Position numbers and translations under genes: made by a program
The notes under the pieces: generated by a model
The model's input: only the letters and a program-made list of their open reading frames with translations
Told to the model about the DNA's origin: nothing
The model's database searches: none
In this document: positions 47,640 to 60,900 of the stretch, in pieces
Numbering within the stretch: position 1 is the first letter of the stretch
Layout: every line of letters starts with the position of its first letter
DNA from: Ancistrus triradiatus
Taxonomy: Eukaryota > Chordata > Actinopteri > Siluriformes > Loricariidae
DNA length: 64,000 nt
Direction of reading: 5' to 3'
Assembly (NCBI GenBank): GCA_025084515.1
Contig: JAJAGP010000560.1
Coordinates: 186,001-250,000, forward strand

Positions 47640-50050
47640 CGGAGCAAAGACACGGAGACGATGGAGAATGACCTGGAGGCTTGATGTTTGTACCCTGAAT
47701 ACATGGCATCCTATCATGCGATACTACCAGCTTAGAAGACTAAAGACACAACCTAAATCAAGCACGAACATGTAGCTATATTACGTTGTGGTGTGGTTAA
47801 AATGCTATGGCTTCTGCACAGCACTAACTGGCTGCCATTCTCACTTTGCCCAATAATGAGTGTTTGGCCTTCGGTTTACTTTCCTTTCTGTCATCTTCTC
47901 AAGGGAGTCACACCTTGGCTGGTGGCCTGAGAGAGGTTTGTGGAGGTAGAGAGCAATATTTGGTCTTCTTTTTTGTAAAAGAGGTGAGTTCCTGCAGTGC
48001 CTCTAGATTTCTCTCCTGCGCCGCTCGCTGAGAGTTGTCGCTTAGCGAGAGCAAGGACCATTAAGATGGATTAACATGAAGAAGGGGCTGCTGCTTCACC
48101 ATCTCCAGCCAGTCGTGAGTTAGGCGGGCAGATCGGAATCTCCAAAGTGCACATGATTGGACCTCACATTTCCTTGTCGTGGGCGAGTGCAAAGTGATGG
48201 AGGTTGCGAAACCCGTGTCCCGCCATCAGGAACGGCGTCTACTTGGGCCACAGAGTGCAGGATTAAGCAGGTGGCTTCATGGCTGGATCTACTGAGAACC
48301 ACAGGATGCTTTCTTTTATTTGATTTATTTGAATACTGTTTTGATTGCCTTTAGTGCCTCAAGCCTTTCGTTGTTCATTCCCTTATTGTAAACATTTTAC
48401 ACTCTGTTCTTGTGGAAATGTTTCATCTAGAATGTTGAATTCCATGATGTACAATATTGCAGCTGACAGGAACATACTGGTCATACTGTAAGAGCCGTTG
48501 CGGACACGGAAATGCAGGTTTATTTCTTTTCAAAGTGCTTTTTATGGCTTCATAAAACGCCATAAAAAGTACAAAGGTCTCTCAACATATGCATCTTTTT
48601 GTTCTGAAGCTAGTACCTATGCTAATCCTCGATATAAATGCCATTCAAGAGGGTGCTTTTATTTGTTTTTGACGTTTCGTGCAGCGTCGGCTCGCGTTGG
48701 TTCCATCAAACACACAGTGCAGTGTTAGACTCTAAGCCTTCGTTAACATTGTCTCCCATCAGTGTTATGCGGTATGACATTCCAGAGCCATCTGAAAGAT
48801 TCTGAGCTATGTAGCACTGTGTATATTATTAGCCATTTGCTGACAGTCATATATACAGACTCGGACAGCTTTGAAACAGCACTGCCTTTGACTTTGTATT
48901 GGTTATGCAGAGGCTCTGTTGGGCATTTCATGTTGTGCATATCTGTGTATTTGTATATACAGTTTATATTCATACTAAACATCTGCATTAGCCTTTATTT
49001 TTTGAGTAATGCAATGTTTGTTCTATATTTAAGCATATTGCTGTAACTGGAGGCATTCCTTGTAAGATGAGGTAGCTATGAATCTCTTTTTACCTTTCAG
49101 TATTATACAGGTATTAGCGGAGTTCTGCACTGAAATGTGAGGTAATATGATTGGACAAATGCCAACTAAGGAAATGACGCTTTGTTTTTCAAAATCCACC
49201 ATGCATTTCTGTAGGATTGTTAGTAAATACAGCTGCATTACACCTTTTAGGTCATATCATTTGAAAATGAAGAATATGCCACATGCAGTTTTAACAGATG
49301 ATGTGTAATATAGCCCCGTCCCTTTCGCATTATTGGTAATTGAATGTACGTTAATATATGTATAATGGAGTATGTGTGTGCAGTTAAATATTTGCTCATT
49401 AGATGAAAAGTGCAATTTCAACTTGTATCATTTGACCCGTATTTACTACATAAATGGAGTTCTCAGTTATGCACATTTATTTTACGTTTTAAAAGTACGT
49501 TTGAATCACCTCTCAACCTGGAGAATTCTGAGGCAGGTATACGTAGTTCATCCGTACATCTGACATGTTAAGCAGTTCAAATTGTTGATTGTCCTAGAGC
49601 CAAATACATCTTTCATTGTTACTCATTTTTTAATATTTGCATATAACACTATATATTTTCATCATTGGTGCTGTATAAATGGGTACATTTTTTAAATTGT
49701 TGTTCAGTTAATTCGTGTCAATATATTTTGGAAATTCCACGGTTCATGAGTTGTTATGTTTGAATGACCTAAGCTTTTTGTCTTTATTAACTTTTATGAA
49801 AGAGTGATTTAAGAAAGGACTTAATTTCAGCTCTCATATCCCCATTCAAAGCTGAAACATACATCTGGAGGAGGTCAATGTCATTTTGAAGTGTTGATGG
49901 TCTTCTTGTAATTGAAGCAGACACACTGGGATAGGGTTTGTTCACCTTGTAGTTGTACCAAACTGTAAGGACAAGCATCCGATTGAATTTCCCACCATAT
50001 GTGCATGAGGAGCATTCTTGGGCTAATTTGACATATAAAGATTAATGTAA

Positions 50051-50051
<1 letters not shown>

Positions 50052-50127
<76 letters not shown>

Positions 50128-50130
50128 TCC

Positions 50131-50205
<75 letters not shown>

Positions 50206-50231
50206 TCCCTCTCCCTCTCCCTCTCCCTCTC
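50052..50231 (+). repeat. (CT)n microsatellite, 180 bp
   Basis: Nearly pure CT with ctgtct and ccctct interruptions; in the probable col25a1 3' UTR. Confidence 0.95.
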
Positions 50232-50409
50232 ATCCCAGTTCTGTTAGAATTTTTTATTGACTTTAATTTCCTGATCTCCTATGAAAATTATTTACTGATT
50301 GGCTCTGTATGTTTTTATTCACTTCCTAATTTTCTTGATTCACTTTAAGTGTCTGTAAATGGCTCGGTTCATTTCAAGTACGTTCTATGTGACAGTGCTG
50401 TTAGAGCCA

Positions 50410-50415
50410 AATAAA
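50410..50415 (+). promoter_or_regulatory. candidate distal polyadenylation signal of col25a1
   Basis: AATAAA in unique sequence followed by T-rich DNA, 65 bp before the start of a Tc1 relic at 50480. It is the last canonical signal before clear transposon sequence. Confidence 0.4.
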
Positions 50416-50479
50416 CTCTTATTTTCTCCAAATACATGCAGCTGTGACTTTATTTCTTTATTTCTAAGAGTAAATTGTA

Positions 50480-51402
50480 CAGCCCCCAAATCAGAAAAAG
50501 TTGGGACGATATGGAAAATGCAAATGAAAAAAATTATATGTTCCTTACATTTCCTTCGACCTTTATTTTCGTGCAGACGGTATGAACCCAAGATATTTCA
50601 TGTTTTCTAATCAACTTCATTTAACTTGTTAACGAACGTTCCAAAAAAAAGTTTTTTGACAGGGGCAATTTATTAGTAAATGAGCTTAAAAAAAAAACTA
50701 AATAATGATGTGATTTCAAACAGATAATGTCAATAGGTATAATCATGATTTGGTACAAATGCAGTATCCACAAAAGGCTCTGAGAAGTAAAGATGTGCAG
50801 AGGATCTACAGTTTATGAACAAATGTGTGAGAAAATTATTTAAATGTTCCTCGAAGAAAGACTGGAAGGGATGTCCATATTTCTCCCTCTACAGTGCATA
50901 ATATCGTTAAACAATTCAAGGAATCTGGAGGAATTTCAGTGCATAAAGGACAAGGGTGTAAGCCTAAGCTGAAGATCTGTGATCTCTGATCCCTTAGACG
51001 GCACTGCATCAAGAACCGTCATTCAACAATAGCTGATAGAACCACATAGGTAAGGGATCACTTTATCAAAACTTTATCAAGCACTGCAATACAGAGTTAC
51101 ATTCACATATGCCACTTAAAATGTTATTGTGCAAAGAAAAAATTTCTCTGGGCTCTGAGGCATCAGGGATGGACCATCACACAGTGGAAATGTGTTTTGT
51201 GGGCAGACCAATCAGTATGCCAGATTTTTTTTTTAAAGAAATGGATGCTATGTGATCCACACCAAAGACGAAAAGGCCCATCCAGACTGTTATCAGCAAC
51301 AACTCCAAAAGCCAGGCTCTGTCATGGTATGCGGTGGAGTCGTTGCTCTTGGCAAAGGTCATTTACACTTCTGTGATGGCAGCGTTAATGCAGAAAATTA
51401 CT
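50480..51402 (+). mobile_element. Tc1-like transposon, 5' part
   Basis: Begins after TA with cagcccccaaatcagaaaaa. The transposase N-terminal region is readable in pieces (EKIIxMF-type start, then STVHNIVKQFKESGGISV near 50890, later a VMVCGGVVALGKG block near 51330). The C-terminal part and right end are absent. Confidence 0.8.
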
Positions 51403-51759
51403 AAAAGAAATTTTAGTGCCATACTATTGTGTTTTAAGCATTGTATTTAAAGAAGCATCAAAAATACTTCTGGTTATGGATATTTATCAGTAAATAGTAA
51501 CTGTATGTAAATGCAACTCTTAAGAATATAATTCCATGAATTGTAGGTCCATAATCAGGTTTATAAATCTGCAACTCTGATGGTAATCTACATTTCATGA
51601 TCACACTATTCATAAAGTTCAGAAAGTTTGTGTTGCAATTCCATATCACGGGTAGGGTATGTACTGTATTACCACGTCAAAGATCTTATACCAATCAGTA
51701 GAATTTGCTTCCTTGCACATTGTTCTGGGCACTGCTATCTGTACTTAAAAAAAAAGAAA
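51403..51759. other. intergenic, nothing recognised
   Basis: AT-rich; no signal. Confidence 0.4.
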
Positions 51760-51890
51760 AGACCAGCATTTGTTGCATTTCTGATGCTGGTGTGCTTGTC
51801 AATCAGCAAGACCATGAGGGTTCCGTGTTCCATGTTGGTTGTTGCATGTTGGTGCTGGCCTGGTGCTTGATTAGCTGGTAAACTCGCTTA
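51760..51890. repeat. dispersed ctggt-rich repeat
   Basis: gatgctggtgtgcttgtcaa, then tgttggtgctggcctggtgc. Confidence 0.55.
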
Positions 51891-53128
51891 AAGCTGTCCA
51901 CTGTCCAAAACACAACATAGTTCTTGCTGGTTTTTTAGCACAGATATTCAATTAATGGATTCAATTCAGTTCATGGTGTAACTTCCTGTGTTGCAAAGAC
52001 CATGTGTCTCACCACACTTGAAACATTTTTCCCTAGCTTTACGTGCCTCCTACAAATGATTACATATTGCAAGCTATTCTTCTTTGTAAGGAAATTAGCA
52101 GCAACATCACATAACCATTTATTCTAGTCAGGCGTTGTGGGAGAAGTTCTGAAGCCTAACCTACAATTCTCTGTGTGTAGGAAGATATTTATTCTGGACA
52201 GTATGTTAGTCTCTTGCACACCCCCGACCTTCATATTGTAAGACAACCCACAATCCATTCCCCTCAGAGGCTGCCATTTCCAGTAGCTGACTCTTACCAC
52301 TGAGCACCAAAACTGTGTAAAGAAATTAGGTAAATAAAAAAGGTTACAACATACTATTGTTTTTGATGGGAAATTAAGAATATGTTTAAAGTGATACTTT
52401 TGCACCATTTTGCATTCATTTTATTTGAGGTGTGAAATCAGTACTTAAACAAATCAGTACATACTTTATTTAAATGTAAAAATTATAAGTTGTCCTTTAT
52501 TAAACTCAGAGACATAATTTACTGGATTTGCAACACTTGAAGTGTTTTCTTGAACCTTTTACAATATTAAAAAAATGTAAATATTGACTGACTAACAAAT
52601 ATTTCATAGTTTAAGGTAGAAAATATGTAGAAATAGATGCGGGTGTTTGTATACTTGTAAACTTTGCATGTTTTAAAATGTTGTAGTGGCAGAGATTGTT
52701 CTCAAATGTTGAAATGACCCATGTGTTGTCTGACCTGACTGGAAGGCACTGCCCGGACTCAAACAGGACTTCACTGCAGTGGGCTAGCAAATTAGAGTGC
52801 GTATTCATTTGAGTACCTGTACTCTGTTTTGAAAACCAAGCACTCTAAATAAGTGGGTCTATATCCCCACCCTCTAGTAATACTTGTTGTTAATATTCAC
52901 TGATCAGCCATAACTTTAAAAGAATCTGATTAATATCGTGTATATAATAGCAAACGTTGCTCAGAATTCAGTCTGCTCATGGCCATGCCTCAAGTATTTC
53001 ATAAAACTTTCTACACCATAGGCTGCACTTTTACAAGTCATTACATTCAATTAATGTGTTTGTCAAGAGAATATATAGGGGTTAAGTTAATAACCTTAAT
53101 AATAAGTAATAAATGTGTAAATATAATA
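51891..53128. other. intergenic, no gene seen
   Basis: Two spots near 52200-52320 and 52730-52800 vaguely resemble worn SINE bodies, but too weak to call. Confidence 0.4.
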
Positions 53129-53925
53129 CAGTGGTACCTCCGTTCTCGATCACCTCAGAACTCGTCCAGTTGGGCTCTCATTTTGACTAGAGAAATTTGT
53201 ATCGGTTCTCATCAGTTTCTTGCTACTCAATACCCTTGCTTAAACTTGCATGAGTCGAGCTGTGCCACTTGTTTGAGCCAAAACTTGATTCACAATTCAT
53301 GATTCACAAGTCACGATTCAGTATACAGTGATTTAGGGATTCAGGTTAACAACAGCCTTCAGTGAAGATGTCCACTGTGTTTATCATGTTTTTCTTTATT
53401 GTTACATCAACAGTATTGTATTCTTAGTGCAAATAAGTCTTCATGGATCCTAAAAAGGTTAGTTTAAAAGAGCCATCCAAAAGAAAAACAGGAACTGGAT
53501 GCTCCAGAATACAGGCTGCAGCTAGTTTAGCAGTTATGCTATCGCCCAGAGTTCATCAATAGAGTAAGTGTTTTGCTTTTACGTTTCACTTTCAATCCGT
53601 TACTCACTAAATTACAAGAGATTTTTCAACATTTTATTATAAAATAAGCTTTGTGCTAATGATGTTGGCCCACTGTAGGTTAATGCAAGTGTTTAAACAT
53701 TAACTAACTTATCATTAGTTATCATAGGCTCCGTTCCATATCTTCGCTATGATACAGTACAGGCCGCTCTACCAAATACTCATTAAACTCCTCAGTTCAT
53801 GATACATTTAACTTATGATGGATTTGTCAGAACGTATCCCCATCATAAATCAGGGAGCACCTGTACAATACACCTCCATTAATGCATATAATGCCTTATA
53901 CAGTGTGGATTTTCTTGGGGTGTGG
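53129..53925 (-). mobile_element. cagtggtacctc-family element, reverse copy
   Basis: Left end cagtggtacctccgttctcg. The interior runs opposite to the 5035 copy, down to the cataaatcagggagcacctg block; the far end is lost. Confidence 0.72.
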
Positions 53926-53944
53926 AACATGTACATGTATATTT

Positions 53945-54418
53945 ATTCACACCAACCTGCTTGCCTATTGTAGATTCACTCTTCCCAGCCTGGTGCAAGT
54001 CTACAATTTTCTCCCTGGTGTCCTTCGACAGCTCTTTGGTCTTGGCCATGGTTGAGTTTGGAGTCTGACTGTTTGAGGCTGTGGACAGGTGTCTTTTATA
54101 CAGATAACGAGGTCAAACAGGTGCCATTAATACAGGTAACGAGTGGAGGACAGAAGAGCTTCTTAAAGAAGAAGTTACAGGTCTGTGAGAGCCAGAACTC
54201 TTAGCTTGTTTTTGTGGGTGACCAAATACTTATTTTCACCATGATAACAACAATGAACTATGAACAATGAAATTCTTAAAAACTCCTACAATGTGATTTT
54301 CTGGGTTTTTTTTCCCCTCATTTTGTCTCTCAGTGATGAAAATTACAGACCTCTCTCATCTTTCTATGTCGGAGAACGTGCACAATCAGTGGCTGACTAA
54401 ATACTTTTTTGCCCCACT
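53945..54418 (-). mobile_element. Tc1 (Passport-like) fragment E
   Basis: Reverse strand shows the transposase start (MAKTKELSKDTREKIVDLHQ) and the terminal repeat up to tacttttttgccccact. The body beyond residue about 40 is missing. Lies about 500 bp before the etnppl start codon. Confidence 0.85.
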
Positions 54419-54435
54419 ATGTATGTATGTATGTA

Positions 54436-54511
<76 letters not shown>
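54419..54511. repeat. (TGTA)n-(TA)n microsatellite
   Basis: tgta units then about 30 TA units, followed by a stray piece like the Tc1 end (tgttctccgatatagaaaga). Confidence 0.95.
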
Positions 54512-54512
<1 letters not shown>

Positions 54513-54805
54513 CATGTTCTCCGATATAGAAAGATGAGAGTGTACATATATATATAAGTAGTGTGCATATAATGTATGTGTGTGTATACTTTGTTAGTCA
54601 TTGTGCACATATGACTAACACACACCTTTCACTAACTAGCGCACTGTTCCGGAAGTTGTACTATTTTACAAGCCTTCTTTGGAATATGCGCTCCAATGAT
54701 ATACAATTGATTTTATTGAATACATGTGAACTGATAGAGACCAGGAAGTCGACGAATTAACGCCCTGTAGTGTAAAGGAACAGTGGATCACAGGCGCTAT
54801 CCGCA

Positions 54806-54836
<31 letters not shown>

Positions 54837-54864
54837 CTCTCACTCACTCACTCTCTCTCACCCT
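54806..54864 (+). repeat. (CT)n / cactcact tract upstream of etnppl
   Basis: Pyrimidine-rich stretch ending 70 bp before the ATG; could act as a core-promoter pyrimidine tract. Confidence 0.8.
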
Positions 54865-54883
54865 CTCAGTAGCAGGGAGGGAA

Positions 54884-54893
54884 TTTATACATA
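54884..54893 (+). promoter_or_regulatory. TATA-like element upstream of etnppl
   Basis: TTTATACATA lies 41 bp before the ATG, just after a (CT)n tract and before a short GC-rich stretch. The spacing would leave a very short 5' UTR. No transcript evidence. Confidence 0.35.
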
Positions 54894-54933
54894 CCCGGGC
54901 CGCCACACTAACTGCAAACTCCGAGTTGTAACG

Positions 54934-54992
54934 ATGGAAACGCAAGTTTTAGATAAACAGAAAACTATTGATCTGAGAAAGAAACATATCGG
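54934..54992 (+). CDS. etnppl: etnppl exon 1, coding part
   Basis: ATG at 54934, 19 codons plus two bases, donor gtaagt. The N-terminus MetGluThrGln differs from the mammalian one, but LRKKHIG is conserved. The context acgATGg is a fair start. Confidence 0.92.
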
Positions 54993-57900
54993 GTAAGTAG
55001 GCTAATCCGTTTCATTTATTTTATTTGCACACAAGTGTGACTTCTGTGTAAGAGCGACTGCAATTTGTATAGCTGTATGGATCTAAACAGTTCTCAAGCA
55101 CGGTATAGTAGAATTAAAACGACTGCAAGGCCTGCTAATAAATCATTTTGTTATTATCTGTCTATTTGTACATACATACACAGTTGTGCATAAATACGAC
55201 CTTAAAACACTCAGATTTTCACGCAAGTCCTAAAAGTAGGAAATTACACCCCAGTTAAACAAACTGGACAAAAATATTATAACTGACCATGTTTTTAGGT
55301 GGAAGGGGGGATTGATTCAGGATTACCTACATCTGAGTATATCAAACTCTTGGATTAACAGTTAAATTTGAAAGTGACATTACAGTCAGGTGTTTTTAGT
55401 CAATGGGATGTCCATCAGGTGTGAGTGGGCACCCTGCTGAATATAGAACAGGGATCTATTAAAGTTTGATCTTCACAGCATGTTTGTGGAACTATCGGCA
55501 CTTCCACATATGTGAAGCATTTGGGGTAGGCGATATGGTAAAAATATTGTATCACATTTATTAAAGACATTTTTCACAATGCATGTGATCGCAGGCAAAA
55601 TGCATCAGTAACGACAGACTACTATTCAAATATCATCCCTTACTTAGTAAAGAGATTGATTACGCTTCTTATAATGAAACATGCAGTTGGGTCAGTGTTC
55701 TTTAAGCACTGATGATATCCTTGATATGCTCAGAAAAGCATACCGATAACAAAATTGATCACAATACGATAAAATATCATCATATTTCCCACCCCTATGA
55801 AGCATGGTGGTGGTAGTATCATGTTTGGGCCTGTTTTGCTGCATCTGGGCAAGGATGGCTTTCCATTATTATTGTAACAATGAATTCTGAATTATATGAG
55901 CATATTCTAAAGGAAAATATCAAGACATCTGTTTGGGAACTGAATCTCAAGGGAATGTGGGTAATGCACCAAGAGACCCTAAGCACACAAATACTTCTGC
56001 CACTCACAGTTACATAATACTGGCTAATTATCTACAATAAACAATTGACCAAGTATAATATTTTGTCTCATTTGTTTCGTTATTTTCTTTTCAAGAACTT
56101 TTTGGACTTGAGTGATAAAGTACAGTTCATGCATGATGGAATGACTATGGTGGGCTGAGTTTCCATTCTGTCTTGTCTGTGTAGTCCTTCATGTAAAGTC
56201 TTCTTCAGCCATGACCCCATCAAGATTGTGCGAGCCAGGGGCCAGTACATGTACGATGAGAAAGGCGAGCAGTATTTGGATTGCATCAACAATGTTGCTC
56301 ATGGTACAGTATGGAACTGGCATGTTCTTTTATCTGCAAGTTCAATATCACCTCTATGCACAGTCATGTAATTTACACTTTCTATCTAGTAACTGAAATA
56401 ACAGACATAAGCAGGAGCTCAAGATCATAGCTGCCCAGTAATGAATGTGCTGAAAATACTGAAACTTAACAAAGCACTTAAAAGCCTCCAAAAGTGTGAA
56501 TGAAAACGCCTAAATCCATACCATAAAATTCGTTATAGATTTAAGTGTATGCCAAGCAATTTTAAACGGAATTCAATTTAATATTCAAATGAAGACCACT
56601 TGATTCACTTTATAAGGTTTTGCATAATTTCAGGAGTTAAACATACTGAAAGAACTTTGCGTTTCACAGTGTTTCACTTTGTGCTTCTTAGTGGGGCACA
56701 GCCACCCAGACGTGGTCCGTGCTGGAGCCAAGCAGATGGAGCTACTAAACACCAATTCACGCTTCCTGCACGATAACCTCGTCCAGTATGCACAGCGTCT
56801 GCAAGCCACCCTGCCTGAAAAACTTTCAGTCTGCTACTTTACCAACTCAGGGTAGGTCTGGTTCTCTTGTGTGTACTTAGTTTATGTAAAGGCAGCACTT
56901 TGACAAATTGAACATCAATTAGTCAGACTGTATTGAGGCAGCAGTTTCTCAGGAGAACAAAGAGATTTTGTTTGCTAATTTCTTCCTGTAAGTCTAAAAG
57001 CAAATCACATATTCACATTGAAAATACATGCACATGCATATATAGAGCGTGCCTAAAACGACTGGGCACAGAAATCCCAAACATTCAAGCTTCAAGTACC
57101 AGACGTGCTAGGGGGATCTGAAAAGGCCTTCTTACGAAAATAGATTCAGTGCAAAGAGAGACTAATCCAAATGTAGTGCCAGCCAAACTCTGAACATCTG
57201 TACATCTCCCAGCAAGTCTGATTCGGCTGAACACAGTACTGTAAACATGTACATGCAGGTCATGCGAAACAACAGACACCTCTGTGTCTGTTGCAAGTCT
57301 TTAGTGGAGTGTAAATCAGTTATACATTCTCCTAGCTGCAATAATGCATGGATCTAATCAACTTTCACTGTGGACTCACTAGAACATAACTAATTGAGCG
57401 TCTTGCTTTACATTTTTTTTACAAATTGTCACACAGTTCTAAAAATATACACATTTTCTTTGACTAATCCTCTGCCACAACACTCATTTAGCAGGATTTC
57501 CTGTCATTACAAACTGCTCACACACATAAATAGTTTACATATCACTTTTGGACTGAGCACAGATCTATTAAACAAACTCTCATGCCATATTTTGGGGAAA
57601 GTTAAGTCATAGATTTAGGAATGAACATGTGCATACAGATTGTGACAGCTGTGCCATAAATTGTCGAGTGCAGCGGCAAAAACATGGTTTGTGCATTTGA
57701 TTTTCCGTTGTTTTGGAGCTGTTGTTTTCGTTCTGACTGCAGCATATAATGATTTCTGTGTGTGTTTATGTATGTTCTGATTGAAGCCCTGTGTTGGACC
57801 ATGTGAGACACTTTTTCCTAAAACATGCGTGAGCCACTGAGAAACACTGTAGCACCACTGCAGGGGTTTCCCTCAGAGGTTCCCTCTAATTATCTCTATT

Positions 57901-60900
57901 CTGATGTGTCAATTACACGCAAGCCTACTAGGGTAAGGTGACAATTTGGCTGAGGCAAGCTGATTACAGTCTAGCACATACACTCGGCGAGCACTTCATT
58001 AGGAATTCTCTACTAATACTGGGTAGGGCCTCCCTTTGCCTCAATTGTTTGTGGCACAGATTAACAAGATGTTGAAATAATTATTTTCTTCATGTTGTCA
58101 GGTTGTCTGCCTTACCATAGCCTATCTGTCTGCATGATCCTGTCTTGTCATTCTCCATTGACCTGTCTCATCAACAAGGCATTTCTGTCCATAGAACTGC
58201 TCACTAGATTTTATTTTTTTATTGTACCATTAGTAGAATAGTAACTATTGTGATATATGTTATAGACTATTGTGTATGAAAATCTCAAGAGCTCAGCAGT
58301 TACGGAAATACTCAAACCAGCCCGTCTGGCACCAACAATTGTGCCATTGCCAGAATCAGGGAGATCGAATTTTCCCCCAATCTGGTGGTTGATGTGAACA
58401 TTACCTAAGGTTGCTCTCCTGTATCTGTATGGTTTTAAGAACTGTCCTACTGCCACATGATTGGCTGATTAGATATCATTGACAAAAAAATTATGCACCA
58501 AGACGGAGTTGTTGGAATGAATGAAACTTTACATGTGTGAATGTAATGATCATATACAGTGGGGCAAAAAAGTATTTAGTCAACCACTGATTGTGCACGG
58601 TTTCCTACTTAGAAAGATGAGAGAGGTCTGTAATTTTCATCATAAGTACACTTCAACTATGAGATACAAAATGAGAAACAAATCCAGGAAATCACATTGT
58701 AGGATTTTTAAATAATTTAATTGTAAATCATGGTGGAAAATAAGTATTTGGTCACCCACCACCTCATTATCTGTATAAAAGACACCTGTCCACAGCCTCA
58801 AACAGTCAGACTTGGTCATTCAACCATGGCCAAGACCAAAGAGCTGTCACAGGACACCAGGAAGAAAAGTGTAGACCTGCAGCAGGCTGGGAGGAGTGAA
58901 TCTACAATAGGCAAGCAGGTTGGTGTGAATAAGTCAACTGTGGGAGCAATTGTAAATTGGAAAATGGAAGACATACAAGACCATTGATAATCTCCCTCGA
59001 TCTGGGGCCCCACGCAAGATCTCATCCCGTGGGGTCAAAATGATCATGAGAACGGTGAGCAAAAATCCCAGACCTTCACGGAGGGAGCTGATGAATGACC
59101 TGCAGAGAGCTGGGACCAAAGTAACAAAGGCTACCATCAGTAACACACTACGCCGTGAGGGAGTCAGATTCTGCAGTGCCAGGCAAGTCCCCCTGCTTAA
59201 GCCAGTACATGTCCAGACCCGTTTGAAATTTGCCAGAGAGCATATGGATGATCCAGAAGAGGATTGGGAGAATATCATGTGGTCAGATGAAACCAAAGTA
59301 GAACTTTTGGTAAAAACTCAACTCGTCGTGTTTGGAGGAAGAAGAATGCTGTGTTGCATCCCAAGAACACCATACCTACTGTGAAGCATGGGGGTGGAAG
59401 CATCATGCTTTGGGGCTATTTTTCTGCAAAGGGGACGGGACGACTGATCTGTGTTAAGGGAAGAATGAACCAGGCCATGTATCGTGAGATTTTAAGCCAA
59501 AACCTCCTTCCATCAGTGAGAGCATTGAAGATGGAACGTGGCTGGGTCAATGATCCCAAACACATCGCTCGGGCAATGAAGGAGTGACTCTGTAAAAAGC
59601 ATTTCAAGGTCCTGGAGTGGTCTAGCCAGTCTCCAGACCTCAACCCCATCGAAAATTTGTGGAGGGAGTTAAAAGTCCGTGTTGCCCAGCGACTGCCTCA
59701 AAACATCACTACTCTAGAGGAGATCTGCATGGAGGAATGGGCCAAAATACCAGCTACAGTGTGTGCAAACCTGGTGACTTACAGGAAATGTTTGACCTCT
59801 GTCATTGCCAACAAAGGTTATGTTACAAAGTATGGAGTTGGATTTTTCTTATTGACCAAGTACTTATTTTCCACCATAATTTACAATTAAATTATTAAAA
59901 AATTCTACAATGTGATTTCCTGGATTTGTTTCTCATTTTGTCTGTCATAGTTGAAGTGTACCTATGATGAAAATTACAGAGCAAAGTAGGAAAACTTGCA
60001 CAATCAGTGGCTGACTAAAAACTTTTTTGCCCCACTGTATGTAAGTGATTACAATATTTCAAGTTTATTTCCAAAAACTGTACAGTTGAAAGGAGGCTCT
60101 AGTACCCACTTGGGCCACCTCCATCCTGGATAACAGATGAGATACAGTTGGGCATGGAGGTGTACAGGTTCTTTATGGTATCCTTAGACACATTTGCCCA
60201 CTGATGTTGCAGCTGGGCCTGTAGATCCTATACACTCTTAGGATGTTGAAGCTGGTGTCCCAGCTGGTCACAAAAAAGCTCAATTGGCGATACATCTGGC
60301 AACCGGGCAGTCTAAGGAAATGTTGCAATCTGGTGGAGACGTTCCTGTCAAATCCTTGGTGTGTGTAGGTGAGCATTATCCTGCTGAGAAGTGCCAGTTG
60401 GAAGCCCTGGCCTGGCCTGACCCTCGTATCACTACTAGGGGTGACCAAGTGTCGCATGCAATGGCTTCCCACATCATCAGCAGCTGGGGCAGTGTGTCTC
60501 TCCACAGCAAAGGCAGGAATGAAGCGCTCACCATGAGGCTTCCAAATTCAAATCTAATCATTGTCGGATCCCAAACAGACCCTGGATTCGTCTCGAAAGA
60601 CGGTACGCGAAAAACGATAGCAGTCCAGCTTTCCCATTCACGACACCACTGTAAACGAAAGCAGCAATCCGACATTTCTGTCTGGGTGCATACTACTTTC
60701 TGCTGAATTTGCATTTATGTTTATTATTGAATTCCCATTGTAAAGTCAAATATATTGATATATATAGTCGAATATTAATTCTGGCCTTAAAACGTAAAAG
60801 TGTGTACCTGTATGTGGTTTGGGACATAGGTAAGTCTTGTTACCTGTGTTTTTTCCACTCTTGAGCAAATATAGAAGGTATCCAGCTGACCATACACTAT

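Larger units (their letters stand above)
47298..50430 (+). other. col25a1: col25a1 terminal exon: TGA stop at its first codon, then probable 3' UTR
   Basis: A strong pyrimidine tract ending tttacag is followed at 47298 by TGA, in frame with the lysine codon that ends the previous exon. Everything after is untranslated. Little interspersed repeat is seen from 47300 to 50040. The far end is a guess from the AATAAA at 50410 just before a Tc1 relic; earlier AATAAA motifs at 47429 and 47634 could give a much shorter UTR. A (CT)n tract sits inside the long version. Confidence 0.7.

Noticed and set aside
50042..50233. Arg-Glu repeat open frame on the minus strand
   Set aside because: Pure (CT)n microsatellite in translation.
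54333..54625. Tyr-Ile repeat frames on both strands
   Set aside because: (TA)n microsatellite.
58826..59850. Active Tc1 transposase
   Set aside because: Best-preserved copy but with frameshifts, a stop and loss of the second Asp context.
60284..60714. 110-140-codon open frames on both strands
   Set aside because: Minus-strand pieces are a Tc1/mariner transposase relic; the plus-strand frame is its shadow.
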